Shown here: positions 17,583-26,793 of the stretch, in pieces
Numbering within the stretch: the first letter of the stretch is position 1
How the letters are laid out: each line of letters opens with the position of its first letter
Source of the DNA: Actinoalloteichus hymeniacidonis
Lineage (GTDB): Bacteria > Actinomycetota > Actinomycetes > Mycobacteriales > Pseudonocardiaceae
DNA: 64,000 nucleotides
Direction of reading: 5' to 3'
Assembly (NCBI RefSeq): GCF_014203365.1
Contig: NZ_JACHIS010000001.1
Location: 2,914,001 to 2,978,000 of the forward strand
Notes under the pieces: generated by a model
Database searches by the model: none
What the model was told of the DNA's origin: nothing
What the model saw: only the letters and a program-made list of their open reading frames with translations
Made by a program: the position numbers and the translations under genes

Positions 17583-18308
17583 TCAGTCGGTCGACGACTC
17601 TGTGGGCGTCGGGGCCACCGGTCGTTGTCCGGCCGCCAATCGGGTGGCGCCTGCGACCACGGACTGCCGCCATTCAGCCGGCAGCACCGCGAAGGTCCCA
17701 TCCTCGATGGTGGTCAGCGCCTGGCGAGCCACCTCGGACGCGGCGACCCCGGCGTCGGACATCCCGGTGGACACCAGAGCCGGACAGATCACGCTGACGC
17801 CGATCGGCGTATCGGCCAGGGCCAGCGCGGTGTGCTCGGCGACCGCCAACACCGCGTGCTTGGACGGCCCATAGGCGCCGCCGCCCGGGAACGTCGCCGC
17901 GCCTGCCAGTGAGCCCGTGATCAGCAGATGCGCCGGTCGCGCCGCCGCCAGCAATCGGGGCACGAAGGCGCGCAGTCCGTTGACGACACCGCCGACGTTG
18001 ACCGCGAACACCCGATCCCAATCCGCAGGCGACACCTCCCACGGTGCACCGACGTACGCGCCGACGATCCCCGCGTTGAGACAGATCAACTCCGCGTCTC
18101 CCGCAGCCTCGGCCAGTTCCTCGACGGCGGCGGGCACCGCGACATCGGTCGGAACCGCCCGCGCGCCCAGCCGGTCCGCGACCTCCTGCAACGCAGGAGC
18201 GTTCACGTCGGCCAAGACGAGGTCGGCCCCGCGCGCCGCCAGCGTCTCCGCCAGAGCCCGCCCGATGCCGCTGGCCGCCCCGGTCACCACCGCTGTTGCA
18301 CTGCTCAC
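17583..18308 (-). CDS. Short-chain dehydrogenase/reductase
   Basis: 241 residues of the classical SDR family. The nucleotide-binding motif is TGAASGIGRAL (9-19), followed by LNAG and an active-site Ser in LITGSLAG and the Tyr-x-x-x-Lys pair in YGPSKHA. It should be a cytoplasmic NAD(P)-dependent oxidoreductase; the substrate cannot be read from sequence. Such SDRs are frequent targets of MmyB-like regulators, and one is encoded less than 2 kb away, though with two genes between. Confidence 0.9.
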   Translation of the reverse strand: MSSATAVVTGAASGIGRALAETLAARGADLVLADVNAPALQEVADRLGARAVPTDVAVPAAVEELAEAAGDAELICLNAGIVGAYVGAPWEVSPADWDRVFAVNVGGVVNGLRAFVPRLLAAARPAHLLITGSLAGAATFPGGGAYGPSKHAVLAVAEHTALALADTPIGVSVICPALVSTGMSDAGVAASEVARQALTTIEDGTFAVLPAEWRQSVVAGATRLAAGQRPVAPTPTESSTD

Positions 18309-18485
18309 GACACGGGAGCCTAGGACATCGCCCCGGTCGGTCCACCGGATTTTTCACGCCGAGCTACGTATCGATAGGCCCACGATGGGGGTGGATATAT
18401 ACATAGCTATTGCTTCAGTGTCAATCAAAATCAATGCTCGTCAAACCACCCGACCAACCCCGCAAAGACCGAAAAACGCATCGAA

Positions 18486-18530
18486 CCCCGGTGGTCGGTC
18501 GCGAGAACTCCAACGCGACGACCACCGGGG
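18486..18530 (-). terminator. Terminator hairpin of htpG
   Basis: A 12-bp perfect stem (18486-18497 with 18519-18530) continues, after one bulged base, with 5 more pairs around a 10-base loop. It begins 20 bases beyond the htpG stop codon. Confidence 0.8.
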
Positions 18531-18549
18531 CTCGAAGAGCGAATCCGAG

Positions 18550-20484
18550 TTAGAGCGCCTTCTCCAGCCGCCCCGCCAGCAGCTTGGTGAACCGTGCCGT
18601 ATCGGTCAGCTCGCCGCCTTCCGCGAGCAGCGCCATGCCGTAGAGCAGCTCCGCGGTCTCGGCGAGGGCGTCGTTGTCGTCCGACTCCTCGTCGTGTGCG
18701 GTGCGCAGCCGCGTGACCAGCGGGTGGGTCGGGTTCAGCTCCAGGATGCGCTTGACCTTCGGGATGTCCTGCCCCATGGCGCGGTACATCTTCTCCAGGG
18801 TCGGCGTGACGTCGTCTGCATCGCCGACGATGCAGGCGGGCGAGGTGGTCAGCCGGGACGAGAGCCGGACCTCCTTCACCTCGGACTCCAAGGTCGTCGA
18901 CATCCGGGAGAGCAGCGTCGCGAAGTCCTTCTCCCGCTGCGCACGCTCCGACTCGGAGGTCTTCTTCTCCTCGTCGCTGTCGAGGTCGACCTGGCCCTTG
19001 GCGATCGACTGGAACCGAGTGCCGTCGAAGCCGTCGATGGAGTCGACCCACATCTCGTCGATCGGGTCGGTCAGGGCCAGCACCTCGTAGCCCTTGGCGC
19101 GGAACGCCTCCAGGTGAGGGGAGTTCTCGATGCTCGTCCGGGATTCACCGGTCAGGTAGTAGATGTGCTCCTGGCCGTCCTTCATCCGCTCGACGTACTG
19201 GCGCAGCGTGGTCGGCTGCTCGGCATCGTGCGTGGAGGGGAACGAGCAGACGTCGAGGATGGCCTCGCGGTTGTCGAAGTCGGAGAGCAGCCCTTCCTTG
19301 AGTGCCCGCCCGAACTCCGACCAGAAGGTCGCGTACTTCTCGGCGTCCTTGTTCTTGAGGTCCTTGATCGTCGACAGCACCTTCTTGACCAGGCGCTTAC
19401 GGATCAGCTGGATCTGGCGGTCCTGCTGCAGGATCTCCCGCGACACGTTGAGCGAGAGGTCCTGCGCGTCGACGACACCCTTGACGAACCGCAGGTACTC
19501 GGGGACGAGGTCCTCGCAGTCGTCCATGATGAAGACGCGCTTCACATACAGCTGAACGCCGCGCTTGCTCTCCCGCATGAACAGGTCCAGCGGTGCCCGG
19601 GAGGGCAGGAACAGCAAGGCCTGGTACTCGAAGGTTCCCTCGGCGTGCAGCCGGATCGTCTCGAGCGGGTCGCTCCAGTCATGGCTGACGTGCTTGTAGA
19701 ACTCGCTGTACTCCTCGGGCGTGACCTCGTCCTTGGGACGTGCCCACAAGGCCTTCATCGAGTTGATGGTCTCCGGCTTCGCGGGTTCCGCGTCGGCCTC
19801 GGCGGCATCGTCGGCGGGCTCGACGGGGTCGGCGGCCAACCGGATCGGCCAGGTGATGAAGTCGGAGTAGCGGGTGACGACCTCGCGCAGCTTGGCGGGC
19901 GAGGTGTAGTCGTAGAGGCGGTCCTCGGCGTCGGCGGGCTTGAGGTGCAGGATTACCGAGGTGCCCTGCGGAGCGTCCTCGGCGGGCCCGATGGTGTAGG
20001 TCCCCTCACCACCGGACTCCCAGCGAACGCCTTCGGCCGCCCCGGCGTGCCTGGTCACGAGGGTGACCTTGTCCGCGACCATGAAGCTGGAGTAGAAGCC
20101 GACTCCGAACTGCCCGATGAGGTCCTGGGAGCCCGCCGCGTCCTGGGACTCCTTGAGCTTGCGGAGGAACTCCGCCGTTCCCGACTTGGCGATGGTGCCG
20201 ATCAGACCGACGACCTCGTCGCGGGTCATGCCGATTCCGTTGTCGCGCACTGTCAGGGTGCGGTTCTCCTTGTCGACCTCGAGCGCGATGTGCAGGTCGG
20301 AGGTGTCGGCCTCGAGGTCTTTGTCGCGATAGGTCTCCAGTTTCAGTTTGTCCAGGGCATCGGACGCGTTGGATACCAGTTCCCGCAGGAAGGTGTCCTT
20401 GTTCGAGTAGATCGAATGGATCACCAGCTGGAGCAGCTGGCGGGCCTCGGACTGGAACTCGAGTGTCTCGACCGGCGTGGTCAC
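18550..20484 (-). CDS. htpG: Molecular chaperone HtpG (Hsp90)
   Basis: 644 residues, full length for bacterial Hsp90. The GHKL ATP-binding domain opens with ETLEFQSEARQLLQLVIHSIYSNKDTFLRELVSNASDALDK and has the DNGIGM motif and GQFGVGFYSSFM lid region; the middle and dimerisation domains follow (LNVSREILQQ). It folds and remodels client proteins in the cytoplasm in an ATP-dependent manner. GTG start with GGAC upstream. It is a single gene with its own terminator. No CIRCE or HAIR element is visible upstream. Confidence 0.98.
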   Translation of the reverse strand: MTTPVETLEFQSEARQLLQLVIHSIYSNKDTFLRELVSNASDALDKLKLETYRDKDLEADTSDLHIALEVDKENRTLTVRDNGIGMTRDEVVGLIGTIAKSGTAEFLRKLKESQDAAGSQDLIGQFGVGFYSSFMVADKVTLVTRHAGAAEGVRWESGGEGTYTIGPAEDAPQGTSVILHLKPADAEDRLYDYTSPAKLREVVTRYSDFITWPIRLAADPVEPADDAAEADAEPAKPETINSMKALWARPKDEVTPEEYSEFYKHVSHDWSDPLETIRLHAEGTFEYQALLFLPSRAPLDLFMRESKRGVQLYVKRVFIMDDCEDLVPEYLRFVKGVVDAQDLSLNVSREILQQDRQIQLIRKRLVKKVLSTIKDLKNKDAEKYATFWSEFGRALKEGLLSDFDNREAILDVCSFPSTHDAEQPTTLRQYVERMKDGQEHIYYLTGESRTSIENSPHLEAFRAKGYEVLALTDPIDEMWVDSIDGFDGTRFQSIAKGQVDLDSDEEKKTSESERAQREKDFATLLSRMSTTLESEVKEVRLSSRLTTSPACIVGDADDVTPTLEKMYRAMGQDIPKVKRILELNPTHPLVTRLRTAHDEESDDNDALAETAELLYGMALLAEGGELTDTARFTKLLAGRLEKAL

Positions 20485-21050
20485 GGGCGTCCTTTCCCAG
20501 TGTTTCTCCGCCGACGGCGGCGGCGCGTCGGGCGCCTCTCAGCCGTGGTGGCGTCGTGTTCGTCGCGATCGCGGATTCTACCGAACCGCCGTCGGGCGAG
20601 ACTGAAAACCGCTGGTGAAGTAGGCACACTCGGACTGGCTGGCGGAGCGACGCTGCTTCGTGGCGCGAGCTGTCCAGGGCGTCTGGCAGGGGACGTCCGT
20701 CACCTCGGAGTTCGACGTCGCCGAACCGCTCCGAAGTCTGCGATTTCACCGCAGGCGAACGCGATTCGGTCGGCACCTGCGGGTGTTCCGTCGATCGCCA
20801 TGGAGATCGCGAGGCAACCACGGCTGCCGCGGAGGTAGGGCATCCCCGACCCGAGTGACGGGCGAGGGGGCAGGCGTCGGGGCCTGCATATGGCGTCAAG
20901 CCGGACGACGTGCCGGTGGGATCAAACGGCGAGCTGGTGAGATGTGCGTCAGCGGGCCGGCACCCAACCCGGGCCCCGGCACCGCACTGCGGTGCGACGC
21001 GCGGGTTGGGAAGCCGGGGCTGCGGCTGTACGGCTAGCAGCCCGTGGCCG
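20485..21050. other. Intergenic region upstream of htpG
   Basis: 566 bases. On the minus strand TAGAAT (20575-20580 on the plus strand as ATTCTA) is a good -10 for htpG, about 90 bases before its start; no clear -35 is seen. The right end holds a nested hairpin listed separately. Open frames here have no family resemblance and I see no RNA gene. Confidence 0.5.
20963..21010 (-). terminator. Nested inverted repeat, probable terminator of the YidB-like unit
   Basis: Outer arms CCCAACCCG (20963-20971) and CGGGTTGGG (21002-21010) enclose a second hairpin with 7-bp arms GCACCGC/GCGGTGC and a three-base loop (20979-20995). It begins 40 bases past the YidB-like stop on the minus strand, which fits termination; the two-tier structure is more elaborate than usual. 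Confidence 0.55.
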
Positions 21051-21377
21051 CTACTGCTTGTCGAAATTCACCGCGTGCTGCCGGAACTCCTCGTCCTCGG
21101 GCAGCTCACCGTCGGGAGTCACGGCATTGGCGGCCTCGGGCAGCTCTCGGGCGAGCTGTTCGGCGTACTCAAGCACGCTCATGCCTGCCTCGCTCGCCAC
21201 CACCTGTAGTTCCTGTTCGTCCAGGACGGTCAGCAGCTGTTGCCCGGTAAGGGGCTGGTTCGGAGTCTCGGCGCTGACCCAGGACCCCACCTGCGCGGCG
21301 AATCCGTGGTCGGCCAGGAACAGCAGCAGCTGTCCCATGTCGATCGCGTTGATCTCGGTAGCGGCCTCTGCACTCAC
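21051..21377 (-). CDS. YidB-like (DUF937) protein
   Basis: 108 residues. The family pattern is clear: GFAAQVGSWVSAETPNQPLTGQQLLTVL, then an AGMSVLEYAEQLARELPEAANAVTPDGELP segment. DUF937/YidB proteins are small and of unknown role. The frame is open to 21602, but the GTG at 21377 overlaps the upstream gene's stop (GTGA) and has GGAGG seven bases before, so the true product is short. It is coupled to the preceding small gene. Confidence 0.85.
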   Translation of the reverse strand: MSAEAATEINAIDMGQLLLFLADHGFAAQVGSWVSAETPNQPLTGQQLLTVLDEQELQVVASEAGMSVLEYAEQLARELPEAANAVTPDGELPEDEEFRQHAVNFDKQ

Positions 21378-21583
21378 TTGGTGCCTCCGGTCTGCTGCGT
21401 GGCGCCCGCCTTGAGGGAGTCCTGCATGGACTGCACGGTCTGCGCTGCCTGCACAGCCAAGATCGCCAACGTCTTCAGGTTCTCCCGTACCTGCTCGTTG
21501 TTGCGCAACTGCTCGCCCACGGCCTTGATGACTTCCTTCTTCGCCGCCACCTTGACGAAGGTCCATACCAGTTTCTGGAACAC
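21374..21583 (-). CDS. Small hydrophilic protein of unknown function, coupled to the YidB-like gene
   Basis: About 69 residues starting at the GTG at 21583, which follows a near-perfect AGGAGGG; residues before it in the open frame are not coding. The protein begins VFQKLVWTFVKVAAKKEVIKAV and then forms an amphipathic, Gln/Ala-rich helix ending in a Thr/Gly tail. No family recognised. Overlap of 4 bases with the YidB-like gene implies joint function. Confidence 0.75.
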   Translation of the reverse strand: MFQKLVWTFVKVAAKKEVIKAVGEQLRNNEQVRENLKTLAILAVQAAQTVQSMQDSLKAGATQQTGGTK

Positions 21584-21650
21584 GCAATCCCTCCTTGCAC
21601 ATCGTGTCGCATCGCGACTATCGGAGGGTGACCCAATGAACACGGACAGT

Positions 21651-21656
21651 TATGAT
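21651..21656 (+). promoter_or_regulatory. Candidate -10 element of the LysR gene
   Basis: TATGAT at 21651-21656 is a near-consensus -10; GTGACC lies 17 bases upstream as a weak -35. The leader to the LysR start would be about 210 bases, which is long, so the match could be fortuitous. Confidence 0.35.
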
Positions 21657-21873
21657 GGGGGTGTGGTTGTCGCCGATGCCACCCGTGGCGCGGCGCGCCG
21701 GGGTGACGGACGGCGGGGAGCATCGCGCGGGAATCACTCTTCGGATGCGGAGGAGACGGACGACCACGCTGAGAGGTCTGGCGGCGAGGGCACTGACAGG
21801 GGGAGGAGCACACGGCTCGATACTGCGACGGCCTCAGCGAGGTCGTATGGATGCGGTACTGCAGGATCAGGGC

Positions 21874-22794
21874 ATGCTGAACATGCGTGACCTGCAGTAC
21901 TTCACCGTGCTGGCGGACGAGCTCAGCTTCAGTCGAGCGGCCGAGCGGCTCGGGATCTCGCAACCGACCTTGAGTCAGACGCTGCAGCGCTTGGAGAGAT
22001 CGGTGGGCGGCAGGCTGATCGAGCGGACCACCCGTCGCAGTCGGCTCACCCCGGCGGGCGAGACTCTGGTGGAGGGGGCCCGGCAGCTCCTCGCCGACCT
22101 GGTGCGGTTGGAACGCACGACTCAGGATGCGGCGGCGGGGCGTGTCGGGTCGATTCGAGTCGGCTCGGTGAATCCGGCGATGCGGGTGTTGATGCCTCGG
22201 ATCCTGCGGGCGGTGCGGGCCGAGACCCCCGAGGTGGAGGTCACCCTGCATCCGTCGAGTAGCCACACCCAACTTCGATTGCTGGTCGATGGGCAGCTCG
22301 AGGCGGGAATCCTGCGCGGGAGGGAGGCGCCTGCCGGGTTGGCCTTGGAACCGCTGATGAACGAACCGCTCTATGCGGCTGTGCCGAGCCAACACCCGGT
22401 CGCCCGGGCCGATGTCGTCGAGCTGGCGGACCTGAACGGACTGGACTTCGTCATGGCGCCCCGAGATCGGAATCCGTTGTTCTACGACGAGCTGATCAGG
22501 CTGTTCTCCGACGCCCGATGCTCGCCTCGGCGCATTCTGACCGCAGACGACATGTGGGCTCAGCTGGCGATGATCGCGGCGGGCAACGGGGTCGCCGTCC
22601 TTCCCTTCCTGTTCGTCGATCACAGCCGGGACGATGTCGTGTTCCGGCCGCTGGGACTGGATCTGGATGTGCCGTTGGCGGTGGTCTACGCGCCGGGCTC
22701 ACCATCGGCTGCGGTCGCGGCGGTGCTCCGCGCCGCCCGTGCCGAGTCGGCCGGGCTGTTGGACGCGGAGCACCGTCTCGATCAGCCGGACTGA
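21874..22794 (+). CDS. LysR-family transcriptional regulator
   Basis: About 306 residues. The N-terminal winged helix-turn-helix reads MRDLQYFTVLADELSFSRAAERLGISQPTLSQTLQRLE, followed by a LysR substrate-binding domain (VGSIRVGSVNPAM, then LNGLDFVMAPRDRNP). ATG at 21874 has AGGA seven bases upstream and gives the family-typical start; ATG at 21847 with GAGG is an alternative. It converges on the Tct transporter operon, with overlapping 3' ends of 13 bases, and is the best candidate to regulate it, as LysR or two-component control of Tct systems by carboxylates is common. Confidence 0.92.
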   Translation: MLNMRDLQYFTVLADELSFSRAAERLGISQPTLSQTLQRLERSVGGRLIERTTRRSRLTPAGETLVEGARQLLADLVRLERTTQDAAAGRVGSIRVGSVNPAMRVLMPRILRAVRAETPEVEVTLHPSSSHTQLRLLVDGQLEAGILRGREAPAGLALEPLMNEPLYAAVPSQHPVARADVVELADLNGLDFVMAPRDRNPLFYDELIRLFSDARCSPRRILTADDMWAQLAMIAAGNGVAVLPFLFVDHSRDDVVFRPLGLDLDVPLAVVYAPGSPSAAVAAVLRAARAESAGLLDAEHRLDQPD

Positions 22795-24308
22795 GTCGCC
22801 CGTTGCTCCTCGCCCGCCGTGGCGCGTCGGGAACGTCTACGGCGGACCGCGCCGACCACCGAGAACCCGATCATCGCGAGCGCGACGAGCAGGATCGTGA
22901 GCGAGCCAGGGCGAGTGACGAAGATGCCGAAGCCGCCGTCGGACAGGATCAGCGATTGACGCAGCGCCGTCTCCAGGATCTCGCCGAGGATGAAAGCGAG
23001 CACCATCGGGCCGAGCGGGAAACCCCACAGCCGCATGAAGTAGCCGACGACGCCGAAGCTGATCGCGACCCACATGCTCCAGGTGTTGTTGTCGATCGTG
23101 TAGAGGCCGATCAGGCTCACGGTGATGATGAGCGGCGCCAGCACACTGAATTTCAGGCGGAGGATCTGAACGAAGATCCCGATCAGCGGCAGACTCAGGA
23201 TCAATAGGACGATGTTGCCGATGTACATCGACGCGATGACGCCCCAGAAGACGTCGGGGTGCTCGTCCACCAGCTGCGGTCCGGGAGTGATGCCATGGAC
23301 CAGCAGCACGCTGAACAGCAGCGACACCGTCACATTGAAGGGGATGCCCAGACTCAGTAGCGGTACGAATGCCGAGGTCGACGAGGCGTTGTTCGACGTC
23401 TCCGGACCGGCGACGCCTTGGATGGCGCCCTTGCCGAAGGTCGCCGGGTGCTTCGCGACGCGACGTTCGACGCCGTAACTGACCAGCGAGGAGACGAGAC
23501 CACCGCCGCCGGGCACCAGCCCGACGAGAGTGCCGATGATCGACCCTCGGGCGATCGGCCCACGACTCGCCTTGAGATCGCCCCGGGTGGGCCACACGCG
23601 ACCGATCCTCGTGGTCTGCAGGGTGCCCTGGCTCGTTCCCGGCCGCAGGTTGTAGAGCACCTCGCCGATACCGAAGAGACCCAACACGATGGCCACGACG
23701 TCGAAACCCTCGACGAGCTGCAGTGAATCACCCGCGAAGCGAACGGCACCGGACACCGGGTCGAGGCCGACGGTGGCCAGGAACAGCCCGACCCCCGTGC
23801 CCACCATGGCCTTGGCGAAGGAGCCGCTGCCGATATAGGCGATCAAGAGCAGTCCGAGTGCCGCCAGGGCCGCGTATTCGGGCGGGCCGAGTTGCAATGC
23901 CAAGTCGGCGAGAGCGGGTGCGAAGAAGGTCAGGCCGATCAGGGCGACCGTCGCGCCGATGAACGAACCGATCGCGGAGATCCCCAGCGCCGGGCCCGCC
24001 CGTCCCCGGCGGGCCATCTCGTAGCCGTCGATCGCGGTGACGACGGAGGCCGCCTCGCCGGGGAGCCGCAGCAGCACCGACGTGACGGTGCCGCCGTACA
24101 TGACGCCTGCGTAGACGCCAGCCAGCAGGATGATGGCCGTCTCGGGGGACATGCTGTAGGTGAAGGGGATCAGCAGCGAGATCGTCGTGATGGGCCCCAG
24201 CCCGGGTAGGACGCCGACGATGATGCCCAGGACGGCGCCGAAGAGCACCGCGAGCAGGTTGCCAGGCTCCAGGGCGACGGCGAAGCCCTGCAGAATCGCG
24301 TCGGTCAT
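22782..24308 (-). CDS. tctA: Tripartite tricarboxylate transporter, large permease subunit TctA
   Basis: 508 residues with 11-12 predicted membrane helices. TctA signatures are present: GIIVGVLPGLGPITTISLLIPFTY at the start, then YGGTVTSVLLRLPGEAASVVTAIDGYEMARRGRAGPALGISAIGSF. With TctB and the binding protein TctC it imports carboxylates driven by an ion gradient. AAGGAGG precedes the ATG. Last gene of a four-gene operon (RraA-like, TctC, TctB, TctA). Confidence 0.96.
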   Translation of the reverse strand: MTDAILQGFAVALEPGNLLAVLFGAVLGIIVGVLPGLGPITTISLLIPFTYSMSPETAIILLAGVYAGVMYGGTVTSVLLRLPGEAASVVTAIDGYEMARRGRAGPALGISAIGSFIGATVALIGLTFFAPALADLALQLGPPEYAALAALGLLLIAYIGSGSFAKAMVGTGVGLFLATVGLDPVSGAVRFAGDSLQLVEGFDVVAIVLGLFGIGEVLYNLRPGTSQGTLQTTRIGRVWPTRGDLKASRGPIARGSIIGTLVGLVPGGGGLVSSLVSYGVERRVAKHPATFGKGAIQGVAGPETSNNASSTSAFVPLLSLGIPFNVTVSLLFSVLLVHGITPGPQLVDEHPDVFWGVIASMYIGNIVLLILSLPLIGIFVQILRLKFSVLAPLIITVSLIGLYTIDNNTWSMWVAISFGVVGYFMRLWGFPLGPMVLAFILGEILETALRQSLILSDGGFGIFVTRPGSLTILLVALAMIGFSVVGAVRRRRSRRATAGEEQRATQSG

Positions 24309-24321
24309 GACATCGCCTCCT

Positions 24322-24852
24322 TCACGGGATCACGGTCAGCGGGGCGGGGAACGGCGTGGCGATCAGCACGCCGAAGAGCAGGTAGAGCAATGTGGCGCCC
24401 AGCACCGTCCAGAGGGCCACCGAAGGCCAGGGCATCTCGCCGAGCAGTCGGGTCCACAGCGCGAAGACGACCACGAGCGCGACGATCACGCTGACGAAGC
24501 TGAACAACAGCACGAACAGGATTGCCAGTCCGAGGCCGATGGCGGGTCTCATCGAGCCGTTCAGTGCGGTGGCGCGAGCCCCGAGGATCGTCTGGACCAC
24601 CGTGCCGAGCCCGGCCGCCGTGGCCAGCGATGCCGCTGCCAACGGCCACAGTCCCGGGCCGGGAGCGGAGAGCGATCCGATGCCCGCGTGCAGGGCCAAG
24701 AGCATCCCCAGCACTCCGACCAGGGTGATGCCGAGATGGACGGCAAGCGATGCCGTCCGTCCGAGTCTGCGGGCCGCCGGTTCGGACGGCGGTTCGGCGC
24801 CTGCTGGGTCGGGGCCCGACCCTCGGGCGTGGTCAGAGGAGTCCGGCCGCAC
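24322..24852 (-). CDS. tctB: Tripartite tricarboxylate transporter, small permease subunit TctB
   Basis: About 176 residues with four predicted membrane helices and little conserved sequence, as usual for TctB; the C-terminal helix pair around WTRLLGEMPWPSVALWTVLGATLLYLLFG is typical. I chose GTG at 24852, which has GGGAGG upstream and lies within the end of tctC (20-base overlap); the frame is open to 24915. It sits between the binding protein and the large permease, as in other tct operons. Confidence 0.88.
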   Translation of the reverse strand: MRPDSSDHARGSGPDPAGAEPPSEPAARRLGRTASLAVHLGITLVGVLGMLLALHAGIGSLSAPGPGLWPLAAASLATAAGLGTVVQTILGARATALNGSMRPAIGLGLAILFVLLFSFVSVIVALVVVFALWTRLLGEMPWPSVALWTVLGATLLYLLFGVLIATPFPAPLTVIP

Positions 24853-25858
24853 GAAGCACCTCCCCGTTGTCCCGGTATTCGGCGGCGATGTCGGCCGCGT
24901 AGTCGGCGGAGTCACCGAATCGGGGGACGGCGCCGCTGAGTTCGATCTGTTCGCGCACCGCAGGGTCTTCGAGGGCGGTGCCGATCGCCTGGGCGATCTC
25001 GGCGGCCACCTCGTCGGGGATGTCCTTGGGGGCGATGAAACCCGAGGTGATGTCGGTGGCGATGTCGTAGCCGGACTCGCGCAGGGTGGGGACGTCCTCG
25101 TAACCGGTTCCCTTCACACTGCCCAGATTGGCCAGGATCCGTAGATCACCGGATTGCACCGATGCAGCGAATCCGGCCGGTGAGCCTGCGGCCGCCTCGA
25201 CGTTGCCGCCGAGAACCGCGGTGACGGACTCGGCGCTGCTCTCGAAGGGGACCTGGGTGGTCTCCACGTCGGCGGCGATGTCGAGTTTCTCCATGGCCAG
25301 ATTCGCGGGATTCCCCGCGCCGGTCGAGGCGTATCGCACCGATCCGGGCGTGGCGCGGACGTCGTCGAGCAGATCGTCCAGGGTGTTCCACGGCGAATCG
25401 GCGGGGACGGCGAGCACGATGGGGGCGACGGCGATCCGGGCGATCGGTGTGACGTCGTCGTAGGAGTAGATCGTGCGGCCGTAGTGCGGTTGGACGGTGA
25501 CGGGGCCGCCCGCGATGAACCCGAGCGTGTGGCCGTCCGGCGAGGCGGCGACCACCCGGGTCGTTCCGATGGTGCCGGCGCCGCCGGGTTGGTTGAGCAC
25601 GACCAGTGGTTCCGAGCCGAGCTCGTCACCGACCGGTTGAGTGAGCGCTCGGATCATTTGGTCGGTGCCGCCGCCTGCCTCGTAGGGCACCACGACCTCG
25701 ATCGGGCCTGCGGGGAACGAGGCGGGGTCGACGGGGATGGAGCCGTTGATGCCACCGGGTCCGATGGCGCACGCGGTGGTGGTGAGGGTCGCGGCGAGCA
25801 CGGCGGCCAGGCTGGTGCGGAGGCGCGGTCTGCGGTGTCTTCGGCGCCTGTCGGACAT
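24833..25858 (-). CDS. tctC: Tripartite tricarboxylate transporter binding lipoprotein TctC
   Basis: 341 residues, Bug/TctC family. A very basic N terminus (RRRRHRRPRLR) and a hydrophobic stretch end in a lipobox TTAC with Cys30. The mature part starts GPIEVVVPYEAGGGTDQMIRAL, diagnostic of the family, then PLVVLNQPGGAGTIGTTRVVAASPDGHTLG. It binds a carboxylate outside the membrane. Second gene of the operon, 50 bases after the RraA-like gene. Confidence 0.95.
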   Translation of the reverse strand: MSDRRRRHRRPRLRTSLAAVLAATLTTTACAIGPGGINGSIPVDPASFPAGPIEVVVPYEAGGGTDQMIRALTQPVGDELGSEPLVVLNQPGGAGTIGTTRVVAASPDGHTLGFIAGGPVTVQPHYGRTIYSYDDVTPIARIAVAPIVLAVPADSPWNTLDDLLDDVRATPGSVRYASTGAGNPANLAMEKLDIAADVETTQVPFESSAESVTAVLGGNVEAAAGSPAGFAASVQSGDLRILANLGSVKGTGYEDVPTLRESGYDIATDITSGFIAPKDIPDEVAAEIAQAIGTALEDPAVREQIELSGAVPRFGDSADYAADIAAEYRDNGEVLRAAGLL

Positions 25859-25908
25859 GCGAACTCCGTTGTTCGGCCGTGGGGTGGGCGGGGGCTGTTG
25901 CGCGGCGG

Positions 25909-26694
25909 TCAGCTGTAGCGCTTGCGGAACAGCGGTCGCAGTTCGGAGATCGGTGCGCCGCTGAGGATCAAGGAGGTCATGCGTTCCTCTGCTGCGGCGA
26001 TCTTCTCGACCTCGGTGATGACGTGCTCGACGTGCTCGTAGGGCACCACGCAGACCCCGGAGTCATCGGCGACCATCAGGTCGCCGGGGTTGACGCGGAC
26101 GTCGTGCAGGGTGACCGGTCCGTTCATCTCGATCGCTTCGATGCGGAACTTGCCGGTGATCGGGGTGACCCCGCAACTCCACACCGGGTAGCCGCTGGCG
26201 CGGATGGTGTTCGCGTCGCGCACCGCGCCGTAGACGATGCTGCCCGCCAGGCCGACGGTCTTGGCGACGGCGCACGACTGGCCGCCCATGTTGGAGATGG
26301 AGAGGTCGCCGCCGGTGTCGGTGACCAGTACATCGCCGGGTTCGGCGAGGTAGTAGATGTCGCGGGTGGACATCCTGATGGGTTCCTTGTCGACGTAGCC
26401 CTGGGTGGGGGTCTTACGTTCCAGGATGTTGCGGATGGTGATGGCCGGGCCGACACATTTCTGGCCGGTGGACAGGGGCCGCAGGTAGGAGGCGGGCACG
26501 GCGCCGTCGATGCCGAGGGAGTCCAGGACGTCGGAGACGGAGGTCGTGAGGTCGTCGATCGCCAGGTATCGCTTGACGATGTCGGGGGACAGCCGGGGGA
26601 ATTTGATCTTCTTGATCCGGTTGCGGTCCACGAGTCCCCAGATGCGACCTGCGGCGAGGTATTCGTCGTACTCGGCTTCCACGTTGTCCGTCAT
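25909..26694 (-). CDS. RraA/HMG-CHA aldolase family protein
   Basis: About 261 residues from the ATG at 26694 (AAGGA about 13 bases upstream). The RraA-like fold is shown by VSDVLDSLGIDGAVPASYLRPL, the glycine-rich GDVLVTDTGGDLSISNMGG and GSIVYGAVRDANTIRASGYPVW, where Arg and Asp of VRD bind substrate and metal in 4-hydroxy-4-methyl-2-oxoglutarate/4-carboxy-4-hydroxy-2-oxoadipate aldolases. A pyruvate aldolase or decarboxylase acting on the acid imported by TctCBA is the natural reading of the operon; true RraA RNase-E inhibitors are shorter and do not occur in such operons. Confidence 0.85.
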   Translation of the reverse strand: MTDNVEAEYDEYLAAGRIWGLVDRNRIKKIKFPRLSPDIVKRYLAIDDLTTSVSDVLDSLGIDGAVPASYLRPLSTGQKCVGPAITIRNILERKTPTQGYVDKEPIRMSTRDIYYLAEPGDVLVTDTGGDLSISNMGGQSCAVAKTVGLAGSIVYGAVRDANTIRASGYPVWSCGVTPITGKFRIEAIEMNGPVTLHDVRVNPGDLMVADDSGVCVVPYEHVEHVITEVEKIAAAEERMTSLILSGAPISELRPLFRKRYS

Positions 26695-26793
26695 GTGGGC
26701 GGGCCATCCTTCGTCGGCGGTCCGATGTCTTGGCAGATATCGGGATTTCGTCAAGTAGGCGAAGGCTAAGCGCGCGGCACTTATCAGACAAGA

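Noticed and set aside
17917-20838. Plus-strand open frame of 973 codons over htpG
   Set aside because: It is antisense to a full-length, unmistakable HtpG; long antisense frames are expected in GC-rich DNA and its sequence is low-complexity Arg/Gln/Gly.
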